Shown in pieces: positions 37,702-47,460 of a DNA stretch of 64,000 nucleotides (position 1 is its first letter; every line of letters starts with the position of its first letter). The stretch spans positions 85,001 to 149,000 of the forward strand of contig NC_090156.1 of the NCBI RefSeq assembly GCF_017916325.1. The letters run 5' to 3'. The stretch is from Leishmania martiniquensis. Lineage: Eukaryota; Euglenozoa; Kinetoplastea; Trypanosomatida; Trypanosomatidae. Below the pieces are notes generated by a model. That model did no database searches. It saw only the letters and a list, made by a program, of their open reading frames with translations, and was not told where the DNA came from. The position numbers were made by a program, and so were the translations under genes.

Positions 37702-39105
37702 ATGCTGCGCGCGACGTCTCGCTTGGGTATCTACGAGTACCAGTTTGGGCAGCCTTCGCTAAAGCAGGCCTTCAGTACAAAGATCGCACCAGATGCCAAG
37801 GCGCGTCGCCCCGGCAGCGTTCAGTCGACAAAGCTGGCGAACGGTGTGTCTGTTGTGTCTCACGATCTCGACGGCCCGGTCACGTCCATCGGCGTGTACG
37901 CGGATGCAGGGCCGAAGTACGACCCCATCTCCACACCCGGCCTGAGCTACGTCATGCGCTTCGCCCTGCAAACCTCCAACATGGGCAGCTCCCTCTTCCA
38001 GATCGACCGTACGATGCGCTCCACAGGTAATGCCTACGGCCACGGTGAGGTGTGCAAGCGCTATCTGAGTTGGAAGGTGGAGGGCCGCCGTGACATGTGG
38101 GATAAGCCGTTTGAAATGATTGCGACCGGCGTCGTGGCGCCGCGGTTCCACGAGAGCGACATTGAGCGCTTCCGAGACACCATGGACAACCAGCTGGAGG
38201 AGCTGCGCTGGCAACAACCGCGCGACTATGCCATCGACCAGCTGGAGATGGTGGCCTTCTACAAGGAGCCGCTCGGGGCGTCGCGTATGGTGCCTCGCAT
38301 CGCAAACGACCGCTGCAGCCACAGGGCGCTGTTAGATCACTGGGCTTCGAATTTCCAGCCCAGCCGCATCATTGTGGCTGGCGTGAACGTGCCGCACGAC
38401 GCCCTCATAGCCGCCTACGAAAAGCTGCCCTACAAGCACTCCGCTGAGGCCCCGCATCACGCGCGCGCCGCCGCGCCGAAGCTGTCTCACAGCAACGAGG
38501 CTGCCCAGTTCTACCCAGGCCGGCAGAACGTTGAGTACGAGAGCCGTGCCGCTGCCATGGGTACAATGCCCGACATGCAGGCGGAGGTCATCGGCGCTGT
38601 CGGCGTGCCGACCTACGGCCGTGACGAGGGGGCCAAGCAGTACGCAACCGCGCTGGTGACGCGCGAGGTGTACGAGGAGGCGATGCGCAGCGCGTATGGC
38701 AGCCGTGGCGGATCGCCATACTATGGTGCGCAGGTCTTCTACCGCCCGTACTCATCTGCCGGTCTGATCGGCTATACCGTGCGCGCTGCGCCGGCCGATG
38801 TGCAGCGAACGCTGCAGGCCGCCTCCAAAGCCTTTCCGGCCACCGTCGACCAGGCGGCTGTGAAGCGTGCGGCCCACTGCGCGGTTGTGCGCATGCTGCA
38901 CGATCAGGTGGAGATGGTACGCGACTACTGCGACTTTCTGGCCACGTCGCCAAGCTCGGTTGAGGAGCTCACGCAGGCAATCAACAGCGTCACGAAGGCC
39001 GATGTGGAGGAGGCGATGAAGAAAATTGTCGCGCAGAAGCCTGCGACGTACGCGACGGGCGAGAGTTTCGTATTCCCTACCGTGGCAGCGCTGAATCGCG
39101 CTTAA
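37702..39105 (+). CDS. M16-family protein: complex III core subunit or MPP-alpha-like
   Basis: 467 residues from the ATG at 37702, in a CA-repeat leader. A short presequence (MLRATSRLGIYEYQFG) is followed by the M16 N-domain: TKLANGVSVVSHDLDGPVT, GVYADAGPKYD, GLSYVMRFALQTSNMGS. The zinc motif HxxEH is absent; the equivalent positions are in SYVMRFALQ. The glycine-rich substrate loop of MPP-alpha is not evident, and the C-domain (GLIGYTVRAAPADVQRTL, VTKADVEEAMKKIV) is intact. Non-catalytic M16 proteins are the ubiquinol-cytochrome c reductase core subunits and MPP-alpha. I favour a complex III core-2 type because of the missing glycine loop, without excluding MPP-alpha. Location would be the mitochondrial inner membrane, matrix side. 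Confidence 0.75.
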   Translation: MLRATSRLGIYEYQFGQPSLKQAFSTKIAPDAKARRPGSVQSTKLANGVSVVSHDLDGPVTSIGVYADAGPKYDPISTPGLSYVMRFALQTSNMGSSLFQIDRTMRSTGNAYGHGEVCKRYLSWKVEGRRDMWDKPFEMIATGVVAPRFHESDIERFRDTMDNQLEELRWQQPRDYAIDQLEMVAFYKEPLGASRMVPRIANDRCSHRALLDHWASNFQPSRIIVAGVNVPHDALIAAYEKLPYKHSAEAPHHARAAAPKLSHSNEAAQFYPGRQNVEYESRAAAMGTMPDMQAEVIGAVGVPTYGRDEGAKQYATALVTREVYEEAMRSAYGSRGGSPYYGAQVFYRPYSSAGLIGYTVRAAPADVQRTLQAASKAFPATVDQAAVKRAAHCAVVRMLHDQVEMVRDYCDFLATSPSSVEELTQAINSVTKADVEEAMKKIVAQKPATYATGESFVFPTVAALNRA

Positions 39106-40168
39106 GACACAGAAAGAGATGAGGTAGCTGTGCACGTGCACGTAACTGTCTGTGAGTGGTAGAAGTAGCTTCACGCATGTAGTACGTAGGTGGGCGGCGT
39201 GGTGGGTGTGTAAGGGGGAGAGAGAAGGGGTGCAAGGGGCTGAGCTAGGCAGCTCCGGCCTTCGTAGCGATGGGGCACAGCAGCGGCGACGGCAGGGCAA
39301 GAGGCAGAGATGAAAGGGAGGTGTCTATACCCCATTGGCGTGTGTGTGTGTGTCGGGGGGGCAACAGAGGAACAAGAGGGCATAAGGGTGGCGGCGGTCG
39401 AGCGGGTCTCTGCCGCTGCGTCTCGCCCGGCTCTCCTCCCCTCCTCTATCCTCGACGTCTCACGCGACTCTCCCGCCCTTCCTGCTACCGCCTCTCTTTC
39501 CCACCCTGGCACCTCCCTTTACTGTCCAGCATCCTAATCAAGTCATGACCGAGTGAAATGCAATGGGCGCAGTGCCCCCCCCACCTCGGACGTCGAGAGG
39601 GGGAATCGAAGGATGGACAGCGTGTTGGACCAGGCCATTCTTGTAGATAGAGCAACGATGTGCTCTGCACTGCACCGCCACCCCTCCCTCTCCCGAAGGT
39701 TATTCAGTGTGGTGACGCTTGCACCGCTCGAGCACTGTTGTGCTGAGGGCTGCGTTCGGTAGTAGCGCTCATGGGCAGCGTTGCTTCCTTCACATACCGC
39801 CCCCTCCGCTCAATCCTCTCTGCATACCCCTCTCTCTGCACACTGGCATGGCAAAGTTCGGTGCGCCTCTGTGTGTGTGTGTATGTGTGTGGAAGGAGGG
39901 CGGCGTATGTCTTCCTCTGCTGTCGTGGCTTCTCGCGCATGTATTTCTCGCTTTCCCTTCCCTTCGCCGTGGTAACCTGACACGTCTATGTCCCCCTCCT
40001 CTCGTTGTATTCGAAGGAGCGGCGGCAGCGCAAAGTGGGAGACCACGCCTCACTGCGCAGCGCCGCCCTCTGCTCAGTTATTGCCTTCGCGCCCATAGCC
40101 CCCGGCACACACGCGCACACAAAAGCTGCCACACGGCGGCACTTCACCGCACCGCCCTGCAGCCCGCC
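39106..40168 (+). other. Intergenic region
   Basis: No gene supported in 1.06 kb. TG runs lie at about 39340-39352 and 39873-39886, with scattered C/T tracts (39425-39520). The AG at 40161-40162 precedes the next ATG by only 6 bases; earlier AGs are also possible acceptors. Confidence 0.55.
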
Positions 40169-40831
40169 ATGCTCCTTCGTCTTCGCAACCCTCTGCCGGT
40201 CTGTGTGGCTGCCGCTCCAGTGTCGCGGCAAATCACCCACCCGTTGGCCCTGACGACGAAAGCCAAGCTGCTACACGCAGCCACGCCCTACACCGCCTGC
40301 ACCGTGGCGCGCCGCTTCCGTACCACACCCACAGCCGCGAAGGAGAGCTGCAGCAGCGCCAACTCCTCTCTCAGTGCTCCCATAGACGTCTCTGAATGGC
40401 GCGCAGCATGTGAGGGGCGCGTGAGGAGAGCGCTCACCGGAAAGCGCCAACGGCTGGGAGCAATGGAACGCGTCAAGGCGGAGTGTGATAGCGTCGCCTA
40501 CCACTACCCAGACGTCTTCATGGCGTAGCTGCTGGCCTTTTTCACGCTACAGGCGGCGGTACTCTTCGACTGGACATACATTCACTTCGACTGGGAATTC
40601 GTCGAGCCTATCACGTACTTCATCGGGTACGGCGCGACTTGGATCGCCATCGCGTGGTACGGCACGATGCAACATGAGCTTGATTGCCACTCTCTGCGTA
40701 GCCTTCTCCAGAACTACAAGCGCGAGAGGCTCTACAAGGCGCGCCAGTTTGATCAACAGGCGTATGAGGCGCTTCGAGGAGAGGTGGCGCACCTCGGCAG
40801 GGTCGTGCGCAGCTTGGAGGAGTTGCAATAG
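40169..40831 (+). pseudogene. Mitochondrial calcium uniporter (MCU) family gene with an in-frame stop
   Basis: A 220-codon frame broken by one TAG at 40526-40528 (codon 120). Before it: a presequence-like N-terminus (MLLRLRNPLPVCVAAA) and a helical stretch (CEGRVRRALTGKRQRLGAMERVKAE). Directly after it, in the same frame, is an MCU pore module: first helix LLAFFTLQAAVLFDWTYIHF, pore motif W142-E-F-V-E146-P147, second helix ITYFIGYGATWIAIAWYG, then a C-terminal coiled coil. The length matches small trypanosomatid MCU paralogues, which form hetero-oligomeric Ca2+ channels in the inner membrane. The filter position normally Asp (WDxxEP) is Glu. A single G-to-A change (TGG to TAG) would account for the stop; a Gln codon is another option. 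Whether it is mutation, readthrough or sequence error is open. Confidence 0.7.
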
Positions 40832-41519
40832 CAAACAGAGGGGGAGGGAGAGAGAGAGGAATCGCCGTCACTGACCTTTCCCTTTCTGTTCACTACCTCC
40901 TTTAGCCGCGCGCCTTTCGCAAAGGGGCTCTACTGACTTATCGTCTCGACGGCGTATCGTGCGCCTCCGTTGGCGGTCCCATCCCTCCTCCCCCTCCGAC
41001 TCGCCTCAGCCCAGATGTAACGGAAGCTAATACGAAGGTAAATGCACACGAAAAGGGCCGAGGCGAATGTGACCTCGAGAAGGGCTCTATAGCAGAAGCA
41101 GCCACCTGCACCTCGCCCCTCCCCTCCCCCACCACCACCACCACACACACGCACACCGCACGTGTTAAGCGTGGCGCTCTTGCCGTAACTCCTCCATGCA
41201 CACCCCTTCACTCTTGCACGCCTCTTCACCCCACACCTCAGTCGTCCACCTCGCTAGTCCGCACAGCGTTTCTAATCTTTGTCGCAAGACGAAGGGGCCC
41301 AACGCACAAGCGATAAAAAAAACTAAAAGGGCCGCCTTCGCTCGCACGCGCAACGGCCAAGAGCCCATTCAGTGAGGCCATTGGGCCTGTCTGTGTCCGG
41401 GTCAGTGCCCTGTCACGCACACACACGCAGGCCGCTCCTCCCTCCTTTTCCCTCTGCCCCTCCTTTTAAGTGCCTTTGGAAGGCCTGACAGGGGTGCACA
41501 TACGCACAAGGGCACACAC
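40832..41519 (+). other. Intergenic region with strong acceptor
   Basis: No gene seen. It contains (CCA)n plus (CA)n at about 41128-41157 and an A-run at about 41313-41320. A fine pyrimidine tract lies at 41434-41467 with the first AG at 41469-41470, 50 bases before the next start. Confidence 0.65.
41434..41470 (+). promoter_or_regulatory. Predicted spliced-leader acceptor
   Basis: An almost pure C/T tract ends in TTTTAAG at 41469-41470 with no earlier AG in the tract, 50 bases before the ATG at 41520. Textbook trypanosomatid trans-splice acceptor layout; inferred from pattern. Confidence 0.6.
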
Positions 41520-42353
41520 ATGTCCACTAACTTGGAGCAGCAATGGCGCCGGCAGCTGGCGCAGCTGGAGTCCGAGTACGAACAAATCATTCAGGGTCTC
41601 CGTGACGAGGTGGAGCGGCAGCAGCGTCGGTGCGGCGAACTTGTGCACGAACAGGCGATGCAACGTGTTACAGCTGCCGCTGACATCCGCGACTTCTGTC
41701 AGCAATACGTGGCGAACGCTAAGCAGCAGCAGCAGGCGAAGCCGGGGGCGGCAGCCCCGCGGATGCCGCAGAGCGCCACGAAGGGCGCTGACAGCATTCC
41801 ACTTCACGCTCTCCTCACATTCCTGCATGAGTACAGCCACGGGCTGCTTCAGCTTCCCGAGAACCGTAGGAAGCGACTCCGTACGGATACGCAACTCGGC
41901 CCGTTGCATCATCGACTGCACCAACGCATGCTGGCGCGTCACCGGCAGACGGGAAGAGAAGACGAGTTGATCGATGAATGGTGCAGCGGCGAGTACGGCG
42001 ATGGTAGTGGTGCCACACCAATGAGTATGGCGTCTTTGAGCGCAGTGTCTTCATCGACTTGGCCGGCGGTGCCACCGCAGTACGCAGATCCAGAAGCAAG
42101 GCGGCAGATGATCCCTGCCAACGGAGGAGGCAGTCCTGGCGGCGACCCGTGGGACTCTCCTCAGCGCAGCAGTGGCAATACCACCAGCAGCAGTAGCAGA
42201 GCGACACTCACAACGCTCTCGGCATGCGGGGCAGCGGTGCCGATGGGAAAGGCGAGCGCCACCGCGGGTTGTGGTGTCATCCACGGCGGCGGCGGAGGCG
42301 GCCCAGTGACGGCTGCCTCGGCATTCGGCCTCCCCTCGCTGCCCCCACGGTAG
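41520..42353 (+). CDS. Hypothetical coiled-coil protein
   Basis: 277 residues. The first 60 residues form a likely coiled coil (LEQQWRRQLAQLESEYEQIIQGLRDEV). A short helical part (PLHALLTFLHEYSHGLLQLPENRRKRL) follows, then a Ser/Gly/Ala/Pro-rich tail from about 165 ending in PSLPPR. No catalytic motif is seen. I do not recognise the family. A strong trans-splice acceptor 50 bases upstream and normal codon bias in the first half support it as a real gene. The tail is low complexity and could tolerate frame changes without notice. Confidence 0.65.
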   Translation: MSTNLEQQWRRQLAQLESEYEQIIQGLRDEVERQQRRCGELVHEQAMQRVTAAADIRDFCQQYVANAKQQQQAKPGAAAPRMPQSATKGADSIPLHALLTFLHEYSHGLLQLPENRRKRLRTDTQLGPLHHRLHQRMLARHRQTGREDELIDEWCSGEYGDGSGATPMSMASLSAVSSSTWPAVPPQYADPEARRQMIPANGGGSPGGDPWDSPQRSSGNTTSSSSRATLTTLSACGAAVPMGKASATAGCGVIHGGGGGGPVTAASAFGLPSLPPR

Positions 42354-42724
42354 AAGAGCAGTACGTTAGCCCGACTGCGTGTTGGGGGGTGGGGGAGAGA
42401 TTTGTGTCGCTCTCGCTGTCGCTTGCACCGTCCTTCTCTACTCCTTCCGCCACCACACACACGGCATACATACGCGTTATGTATCATTTATTTATCTTTG
42501 CGACTCTCCCTTGCTTGCGACTCTCTCCCGAGGGCCTCGTGCTGACATCCTAAGCGCCGCCTAACAACAATTTCCTTCTCAAGCGCATGTGCTGTGCTTA
42601 GCGTTCATGAGTAGTGCCAGCGCGTATGCTGTGCACGCAACGAATGCCCTCGACGACCGTCTCCACACCCCTCTCTCCAGCCTCCGCACCCCTCCTTTCT
42701 CCTTACGTACACAGAGGCGTCCGC
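42354..42724 (+). other. Intergenic region
   Basis: 370 bases, no gene seen. A pyrimidine-rich stretch at about 42670-42706 ends in ACACAG with AG at 42713-42714, 11 bases before the chosen start of the next gene. An in-frame ATG at 42626 lies upstream of this signal. Confidence 0.55.
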
Positions 42725-44785
42725 ATGTCGCACTCAGCCACCGAAAGCGCTGTCAAGAGCAGCCATGGCATCCATGGCGGTGCGTGGGAGGCCATCATCG
42801 ACAAAGCCGTCTCCTCCGTCACCGAGTACCTCGCCTCCACCACACGCGCGTTCGACCCGGAAGCGCCGCTCTCGCAGCACATGCTTCGCCTGGTTGACCG
42901 TGGCGGCCTTCGGGACATCTTAATGGAGCGCAACTATAACGAACTATGCGGGTGCCTTGGGTGCGGCAACAAGCCGCGGGGCCTGCTAGCTGCGGGCAGT
43001 AGCTTGCCCTCCTTTGAGTGGGCCTCCTTGCCATCCGTGCCCGCGTCCGACACGGAGGATGCGGATAGTGTGGGCGAAGGGGCCGATGAGGGCGGCGATG
43101 GCGCCCACAGGTGCAAGCAAGGGGAGGCGGCCAACAGCGCAGCGGCAGCGGAACGGTCCACAGAGGGTCAGCCGGGCGCAGATGCGGAGGAGATCGTGTA
43201 CGAGGATGACCTGTACACGGCGGAGTCCTTCCGACTCGCCCAGCGCCAACGCGCTCTGCTGAATCGTATGCAGCACAAAAAGCTGATGCGCGAGCAGAAG
43301 GCGATCCGAGCTGCTGCGACGTCGAGTGGTCGTGGTAGTGTCGCTTCTGCTGAGCGGCCAGCTCCGGTGGGTCTGGGCGGCATCGCACCGGCGGCCTCGG
43401 GTGTGCTGCGTAGCGGCCTGCTCGGCGCCTCTTTTTCACAGCGCTTCTGCAGCCCGGAATGCGAGGAGACGTACGAGGCGAGTATTCTTCGGCGTGTGTC
43501 ACGCTACTTCACCTACGACTACCCGTCTGTCTTCGGCGCCATCACCAATTTGTTTCCCAACTTGAGAGTGGCGGCGCTGCAGAAGCTTGCTGGTGCGGAG
43601 ACGTCCGCCGCAGGGCTCGTGAAACCTGTCCAGGAGACCCCGCAGACACAGCCGCAAGAGGAAAGCGGGGGCGCGCTGGCTGAGGCCTCCGCCTCTGCTT
43701 CACCTGCTGATGCGGCGCTGAAGCCGGTGCAGGTGGGCGTCTCCTTTGAGAGTCTCGAGTGCAGTCACCGCCATCCAGGCAAGCCCGTGGTGAGGGGGGC
43801 GCGCAACGCACGTGGCGCCGGTGTGGTAGCGCAGACGGAGGCCGCGTCCTCTGCGCCGCTCCTTCGCGAGGCGCTCGAGCAGATGCACGTGCTTCAGCAC
43901 GTGTGGAACAACGAGGTGGTACCGCGCTTCTCGGGCACGCGCCTTCTGCACAACGCGACTGCGGCCGCCACCGCCGCGCCGTCTCCCACGGGCGGCGCAG
44001 CAACTGCGATGGGGAACTTTCGTCTGGCACAGACCCCCATCTCGTTCCCGCCTCGCCCGCTCCTCCGCGGATCACCGTTGCTTTGCGACTTCACCATGAA
44101 CACGAGCTCCGCACAAACGCGTCGGCTCTTCTGTATGCACTACGCGCGTAGTCGCTCCGCGCTGCAGCGGTGCCTTACTACACTTGCCTCGCCACGCGCA
44201 CCTACGGCACCCTCACTCTTCTGCAGCGTCTCCGCGGAGATCGTCGCTGAGTTGGAGAAAAGGTACGTCGCGGCCGGGTCGGCGGCTGGCGTCACTGATG
44301 ACTTCGTCGATGGCATTGCTATCGAGACCGAAGCTGAAGATCTTCGCGTAGACCCGATGCTGCAACAGCAGCGCCGCGAGCTGCTTGTTTCACATATCTT
44401 CTCCGAGGACGTGGCATCCACGCTGTCTCGCCTTCTCTTCCTCGACTACGCCATCCTGTGCAACATGGCGTGGTCTGGCGTGTGGTTCTCTGATGTTGCC
44501 CTCCGTACGCCTGGCGGGCAGCAAAGGCGCGACTGCTCGCTGCTGCGCAGCCTGCAGTTCACCTTCGCCATTCCAGCAGTGTTGCTACAGGAGGCAAGCT
44601 CAACACCGGAAGTGCTGGGGCTGGCCATGATCTTCCTGGTCGCCGCCGGCTGCTGCTCCGAAGGTGTGTGGCGTGGCTGCATGCGCGAGGAAGTGGCATT
44701 CGACGAGGTCTCAGAGGCGATCGGGCTGACCCGCGAGGACATTGCCGCAGCAGTGCGGTCGCTGGTGTTGGGTGAGGAGTTGTGA
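42725..44785 (+). CDS. RTR1/RPAP2-type RNA polymerase II CTD phosphatase-like protein
   Basis: 686 residues from the ATG at 42725; 719 if the ATG at 42626 is used. The RTR1 zinc module is split by an insert: ERNYNELCGCLGCGNKPRG near residue 63-80, and RFCSPECEETYEASILRR near residue 240, which matches the two halves C-x4-C...C-x3-C of RTR1/RPAP2. A helix between them (FRLAQRQRALLNRMQHKKLM) also fits. RTR1/RPAP2 is a Pol II CTD Ser5 phosphatase or polymerase import factor. Trypanosomatid Pol II lacks heptad repeats, so the substrate here is unclear. The C-terminal 250 residues (SHIFSEDVASTLSRLLFLDYAILC) are helical, with no match I recognise. Confidence 0.7.
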   Translation: MSHSATESAVKSSHGIHGGAWEAIIDKAVSSVTEYLASTTRAFDPEAPLSQHMLRLVDRGGLRDILMERNYNELCGCLGCGNKPRGLLAAGSSLPSFEWASLPSVPASDTEDADSVGEGADEGGDGAHRCKQGEAANSAAAAERSTEGQPGADAEEIVYEDDLYTAESFRLAQRQRALLNRMQHKKLMREQKAIRAAATSSGRGSVASAERPAPVGLGGIAPAASGVLRSGLLGASFSQRFCSPECEETYEASILRRVSRYFTYDYPSVFGAITNLFPNLRVAALQKLAGAETSAAGLVKPVQETPQTQPQEESGGALAEASASASPADAALKPVQVGVSFESLECSHRHPGKPVVRGARNARGAGVVAQTEAASSAPLLREALEQMHVLQHVWNNEVVPRFSGTRLLHNATAAATAAPSPTGGAATAMGNFRLAQTPISFPPRPLLRGSPLLCDFTMNTSSAQTRRLFCMHYARSRSALQRCLTTLASPRAPTAPSLFCSVSAEIVAELEKRYVAAGSAAGVTDDFVDGIAIETEAEDLRVDPMLQQQRRELLVSHIFSEDVASTLSRLLFLDYAILCNMAWSGVWFSDVALRTPGGQQRRDCSLLRSLQFTFAIPAVLLQEASSTPEVLGLAMIFLVAAGCCSEGVWRGCMREEVAFDEVSEAIGLTREDIAAAVRSLVLGEEL

Positions 44786-45600
44786 CGCGCACGGGCGTCC
44801 GATGGATGTGTATGTGCATGTGTGTGTGTGTGTGAGGGGGGAGGGAGGGGGGGCTGGTGCTCCAGAGCCCTCATACCACTCCTCCACTGGGTCGCGGCCC
44901 CGTCGGTCAACGGCACCACCTCGCCGCAGCTGCAGACTGATCTCTTCGCTGTCACGTATGTTGTCCATTGCACTGTTAGTCGGACTGAGCGCGCGCGCGC
45001 ACACACATACACGCACAGACAGACGTGAAGGCAACGGTTTTCGTGCCCCTGTCGTGGCTACAGAAGAGACCGCGCGCGTGCCAGGGCTTGGTGTGGTGCT
45101 CACCAGCACAGTCGCAGCCACCGCCACGCCTGTCTTCAAAAGCTGAGCTCTCTCGCCTCTCTCTCTCCTCCCTGCCCTCCTTTCTCGAGGGCCTACACAC
45201 AGAGGCGCTTACGTCTTTCACTCTCCCTCTCTCCCCAACGCCCTCCTTCCTCACAGTAATCGTAGAGAAATTCTGTGTGTCCGTGTCTGTCTGTGTGTGT
45301 CTGCGATCCTCCACCTCTCCCCTTCCCCTCCCCCTCTGCCTGTCAGCAACACAAGCCGGCCGTCACCGCCCACGAGTCACAGAGGCAGCAGCGCCACATA
45401 CACGCGCACACACAAACGTTGGCCGCTCTGAATACATAGCGAACGACCCTATCGCTTACACCGATTCAACTCTCTCCCTCGTGTGTGTGTCTGTGTCTGT
45501 CTGTCTGTCTGTCTGCGTGCGTGTGTCACGAAGAGCACACGGTCACGCGCCATTGCCTCTCGTCCACCTCAACTGCCTCGGCCCCCTCCCCCCACCCGTC
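44786..45600 (+). other. Intergenic region with tetranucleotide repeat
   Basis: No gene supported. TG run at about 44819-44833; a GT/(CTGT)n tract at about 45481-45515; pyrimidine tracts at about 45145-45185 and 45215-45250. The AG at 45532-45533 is the first after the CTGT repeat and a candidate acceptor. The frame open from 45025 in phase with CFAP20 is untranslated in all likelihood. Confidence 0.6.
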
Positions 45601-46242
45601 ATGTTCCACAACAGCTATCAGGCGGGCTTCCTGTCCATCCTATACAGCATCGGCTCGAAGCCGCTGCAGATTTGGGATTCGCAGGTGCGCAACGGCCACG
45701 TCAAGCGGATCACCGATGAGGACATCCAGAGTAGTGTGCTGGAGATCATGGGCAGCAATGTGAGCACGTGCTACATCACCTGCCCCGCCAACCCGAAGCA
45801 AACACTCGGCATTAAGCTGCCGTTCCTCGTCATGATCATCAAGAACATGAAGAAGTACTTCTCCTTCGAGGTCACCATCCTCGACGACAAGAACATGCGC
45901 CGCCGTTTCCGCGCCAGCAACTACCAGAGCACGACGAAAGTGAAGCCGTTCATCTGCACCATGCCGATGCGCCTCGATGAGGGGTGGAATCAGATCCAGT
46001 TCAACCTCTCTGACTTCACGCGTCGCGCCTACGGCACCAACTACGTGGAGACACTGCGGGTGCAGGTCCACGCAAACTGCCGCATCCGCCGCCTGTACTT
46101 CAGTGATCGCCTGTACGCCGAGGAGGAGCTGCCTCCGGAGTTCAAGCTGTTCCTGCCCATCGCCCAGCAGCCTCCGGCGGCAGCGGAGCAGCGGAGCCCT
46201 GAGGCCGCCGATGTGCCACAGGCTGCCCCTGTGGCTCAGTGA
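45601..46242 (+). CDS. CFAP20: CFAP20 / BUG22 flagellar and basal-body protein
   Basis: 213 residues. The sequence follows CFAP20 almost end to end: [20 protein letters not shown] at the start, [75 protein letters not shown] and [24 protein letters not shown]20 is a microtubule inner protein of ciliary doublets and centrioles, needed for normal flagellar beat. The first 190 residues equal the usual length; the last 20-odd (Gln/Ala/Pro-rich) are an extra tail. The start at 45601 matches the conserved N-terminus, so the upstream open frame is excluded. Confidence 0.95.
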   Translation: MFHNSYQAGFLSILYSIGSKPLQIWDSQVRNGHVKRITDEDIQSSVLEIMGSNVSTCYITCPANPKQTLGIKLPFLVMIIKNMKKYFSFEVTILDDKNMRRRFRASNYQSTTKVKPFICTMPMRLDEGWNQIQFNLSDFTRRAYGTNYVETLRVQVHANCRIRRLYFSDRLYAEEELPPEFKLFLPIAQQPPAAAEQRSPEAADVPQAAPVAQ

Positions 46243-47460
46243 GTCCTCAGTCACCCTCCCCGTGCGGCTCCGCGGGCGCGTAAGCCCTTTTGCAGGCAAT
46301 TTTTGCTCAGTTTTCTCTTTCCCCTTCGCTTACTGTTTCCCTTCCACGGCCCCTTTCCAGTTGTGCGGCAATGGCGCGGGACAGCAGCCTCATCACCGCC
46401 GCCGCCACCCCCCCACTTCACCCCTCCCCTCTCCTCCTCTATGTATTGCCCAGCTAACGGTGACGCGATCATGACGAGGGTTCACGCACGCACCGACAAA
46501 CACGTGCGTGTATATGCGCACACATGTGTGTGTGTGCGTGTGTAAGCGAGTGTGCGAGTGAGTGCGTGCTCATGTACATCTTCGATAGAACAGAGAACAG
46601 CGAAACGTGGGCCGCCTCTTGTGGAGGCAGCCGAGGTGGGGATCGCTACCGCGACCAGCGACATCGCTGACGGTGAAGCTGACGGGTTCCCCCTCCCACA
46701 CACACACACACATACACCACCACCACCGCCACCACCTCCGCCCAGCCTCCATCCCAGTGCGGCGGATTGTGTATGGGTCTGTATGCACGTGCAGGTGTGC
46801 ACGAGTGGAGGCCAAATGCACGGAGCAGATCGGCGCGCCCTCCCCCTCCCCCACTCTACCGCTTCCGTTACGCCGCAAGCATCTCTTGTCTATCCCACGC
46901 TCGCTCCACTGCCCTTCCACACCGGCACTCCCCCTCTCCCTCCTCTCTACACACCATCTTCTCTCCGTGGCACCCTCAGCCACTGTTGTCTCCCCAGACG
47001 CCTTCGCCCCTCGCCGACACACACACACACAGAGAAAGAGCGAGAGAGAGATACAGATCTACAGAGAGGCGAGACACGCGCACTGACCCCCTCAGCGTGA
47101 CTTCGCAGATAACTTGATCGCCATTCGCAGGTGCACACACACACACACGCGGGTGCACAGGTATGCGTTCAATCTGTCAAGGGCGTTTAGTGCTCCATCG
47201 CGAAGGCCCTCTTCGAGCGGCAAAAAGGCGTTTCCGCGCCTCCCCACCACCACCACCCCTGCGGGCATAAAAGAGTGAGAAACAGAGGGCGCACGTGGGC
47301 GTGTGGCAGCGCACAAGTGGCTTCTTGCAGACATCGACAGAGAGAACGAGGGGCGGCGGTGGTTGGCACTGCGCCTCCGCAGCCTTCCACACAGACCTCT
47401 CGGGGCAGGCCCAAAACTATTTGCCCCCCCCACACACACACACACCTTCCGCTTCTAGGA
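46243..47460 (+). other. Intergenic region with multiple CA/TG and CCA repeats
   Basis: 1.2 kb without a gene. TG run at about 46525-46542; (CA)n at 46698-46714 followed by (CCA)-rich sequence to about 46745; (CA)n at about 47020-47032, 47134-47149 and 47430-47444. The AG at 47457-47458 ends a CA/pyrimidine stretch only two bases before the next ATG. Confidence 0.65.

Noticed and set aside
45481..45515. Possible CRISPR-like or satellite array
   Set aside because: Only a simple GT/CTGT microsatellite without spacers; common in intergenic DNA of these parasites.
45025..45600. N-terminal extension of CFAP20 by 192 codons
   Set aside because: Encodes microsatellite Cys/Val/Ser sequence; CFAP20 proteins begin at the conserved MFHNSYQ.
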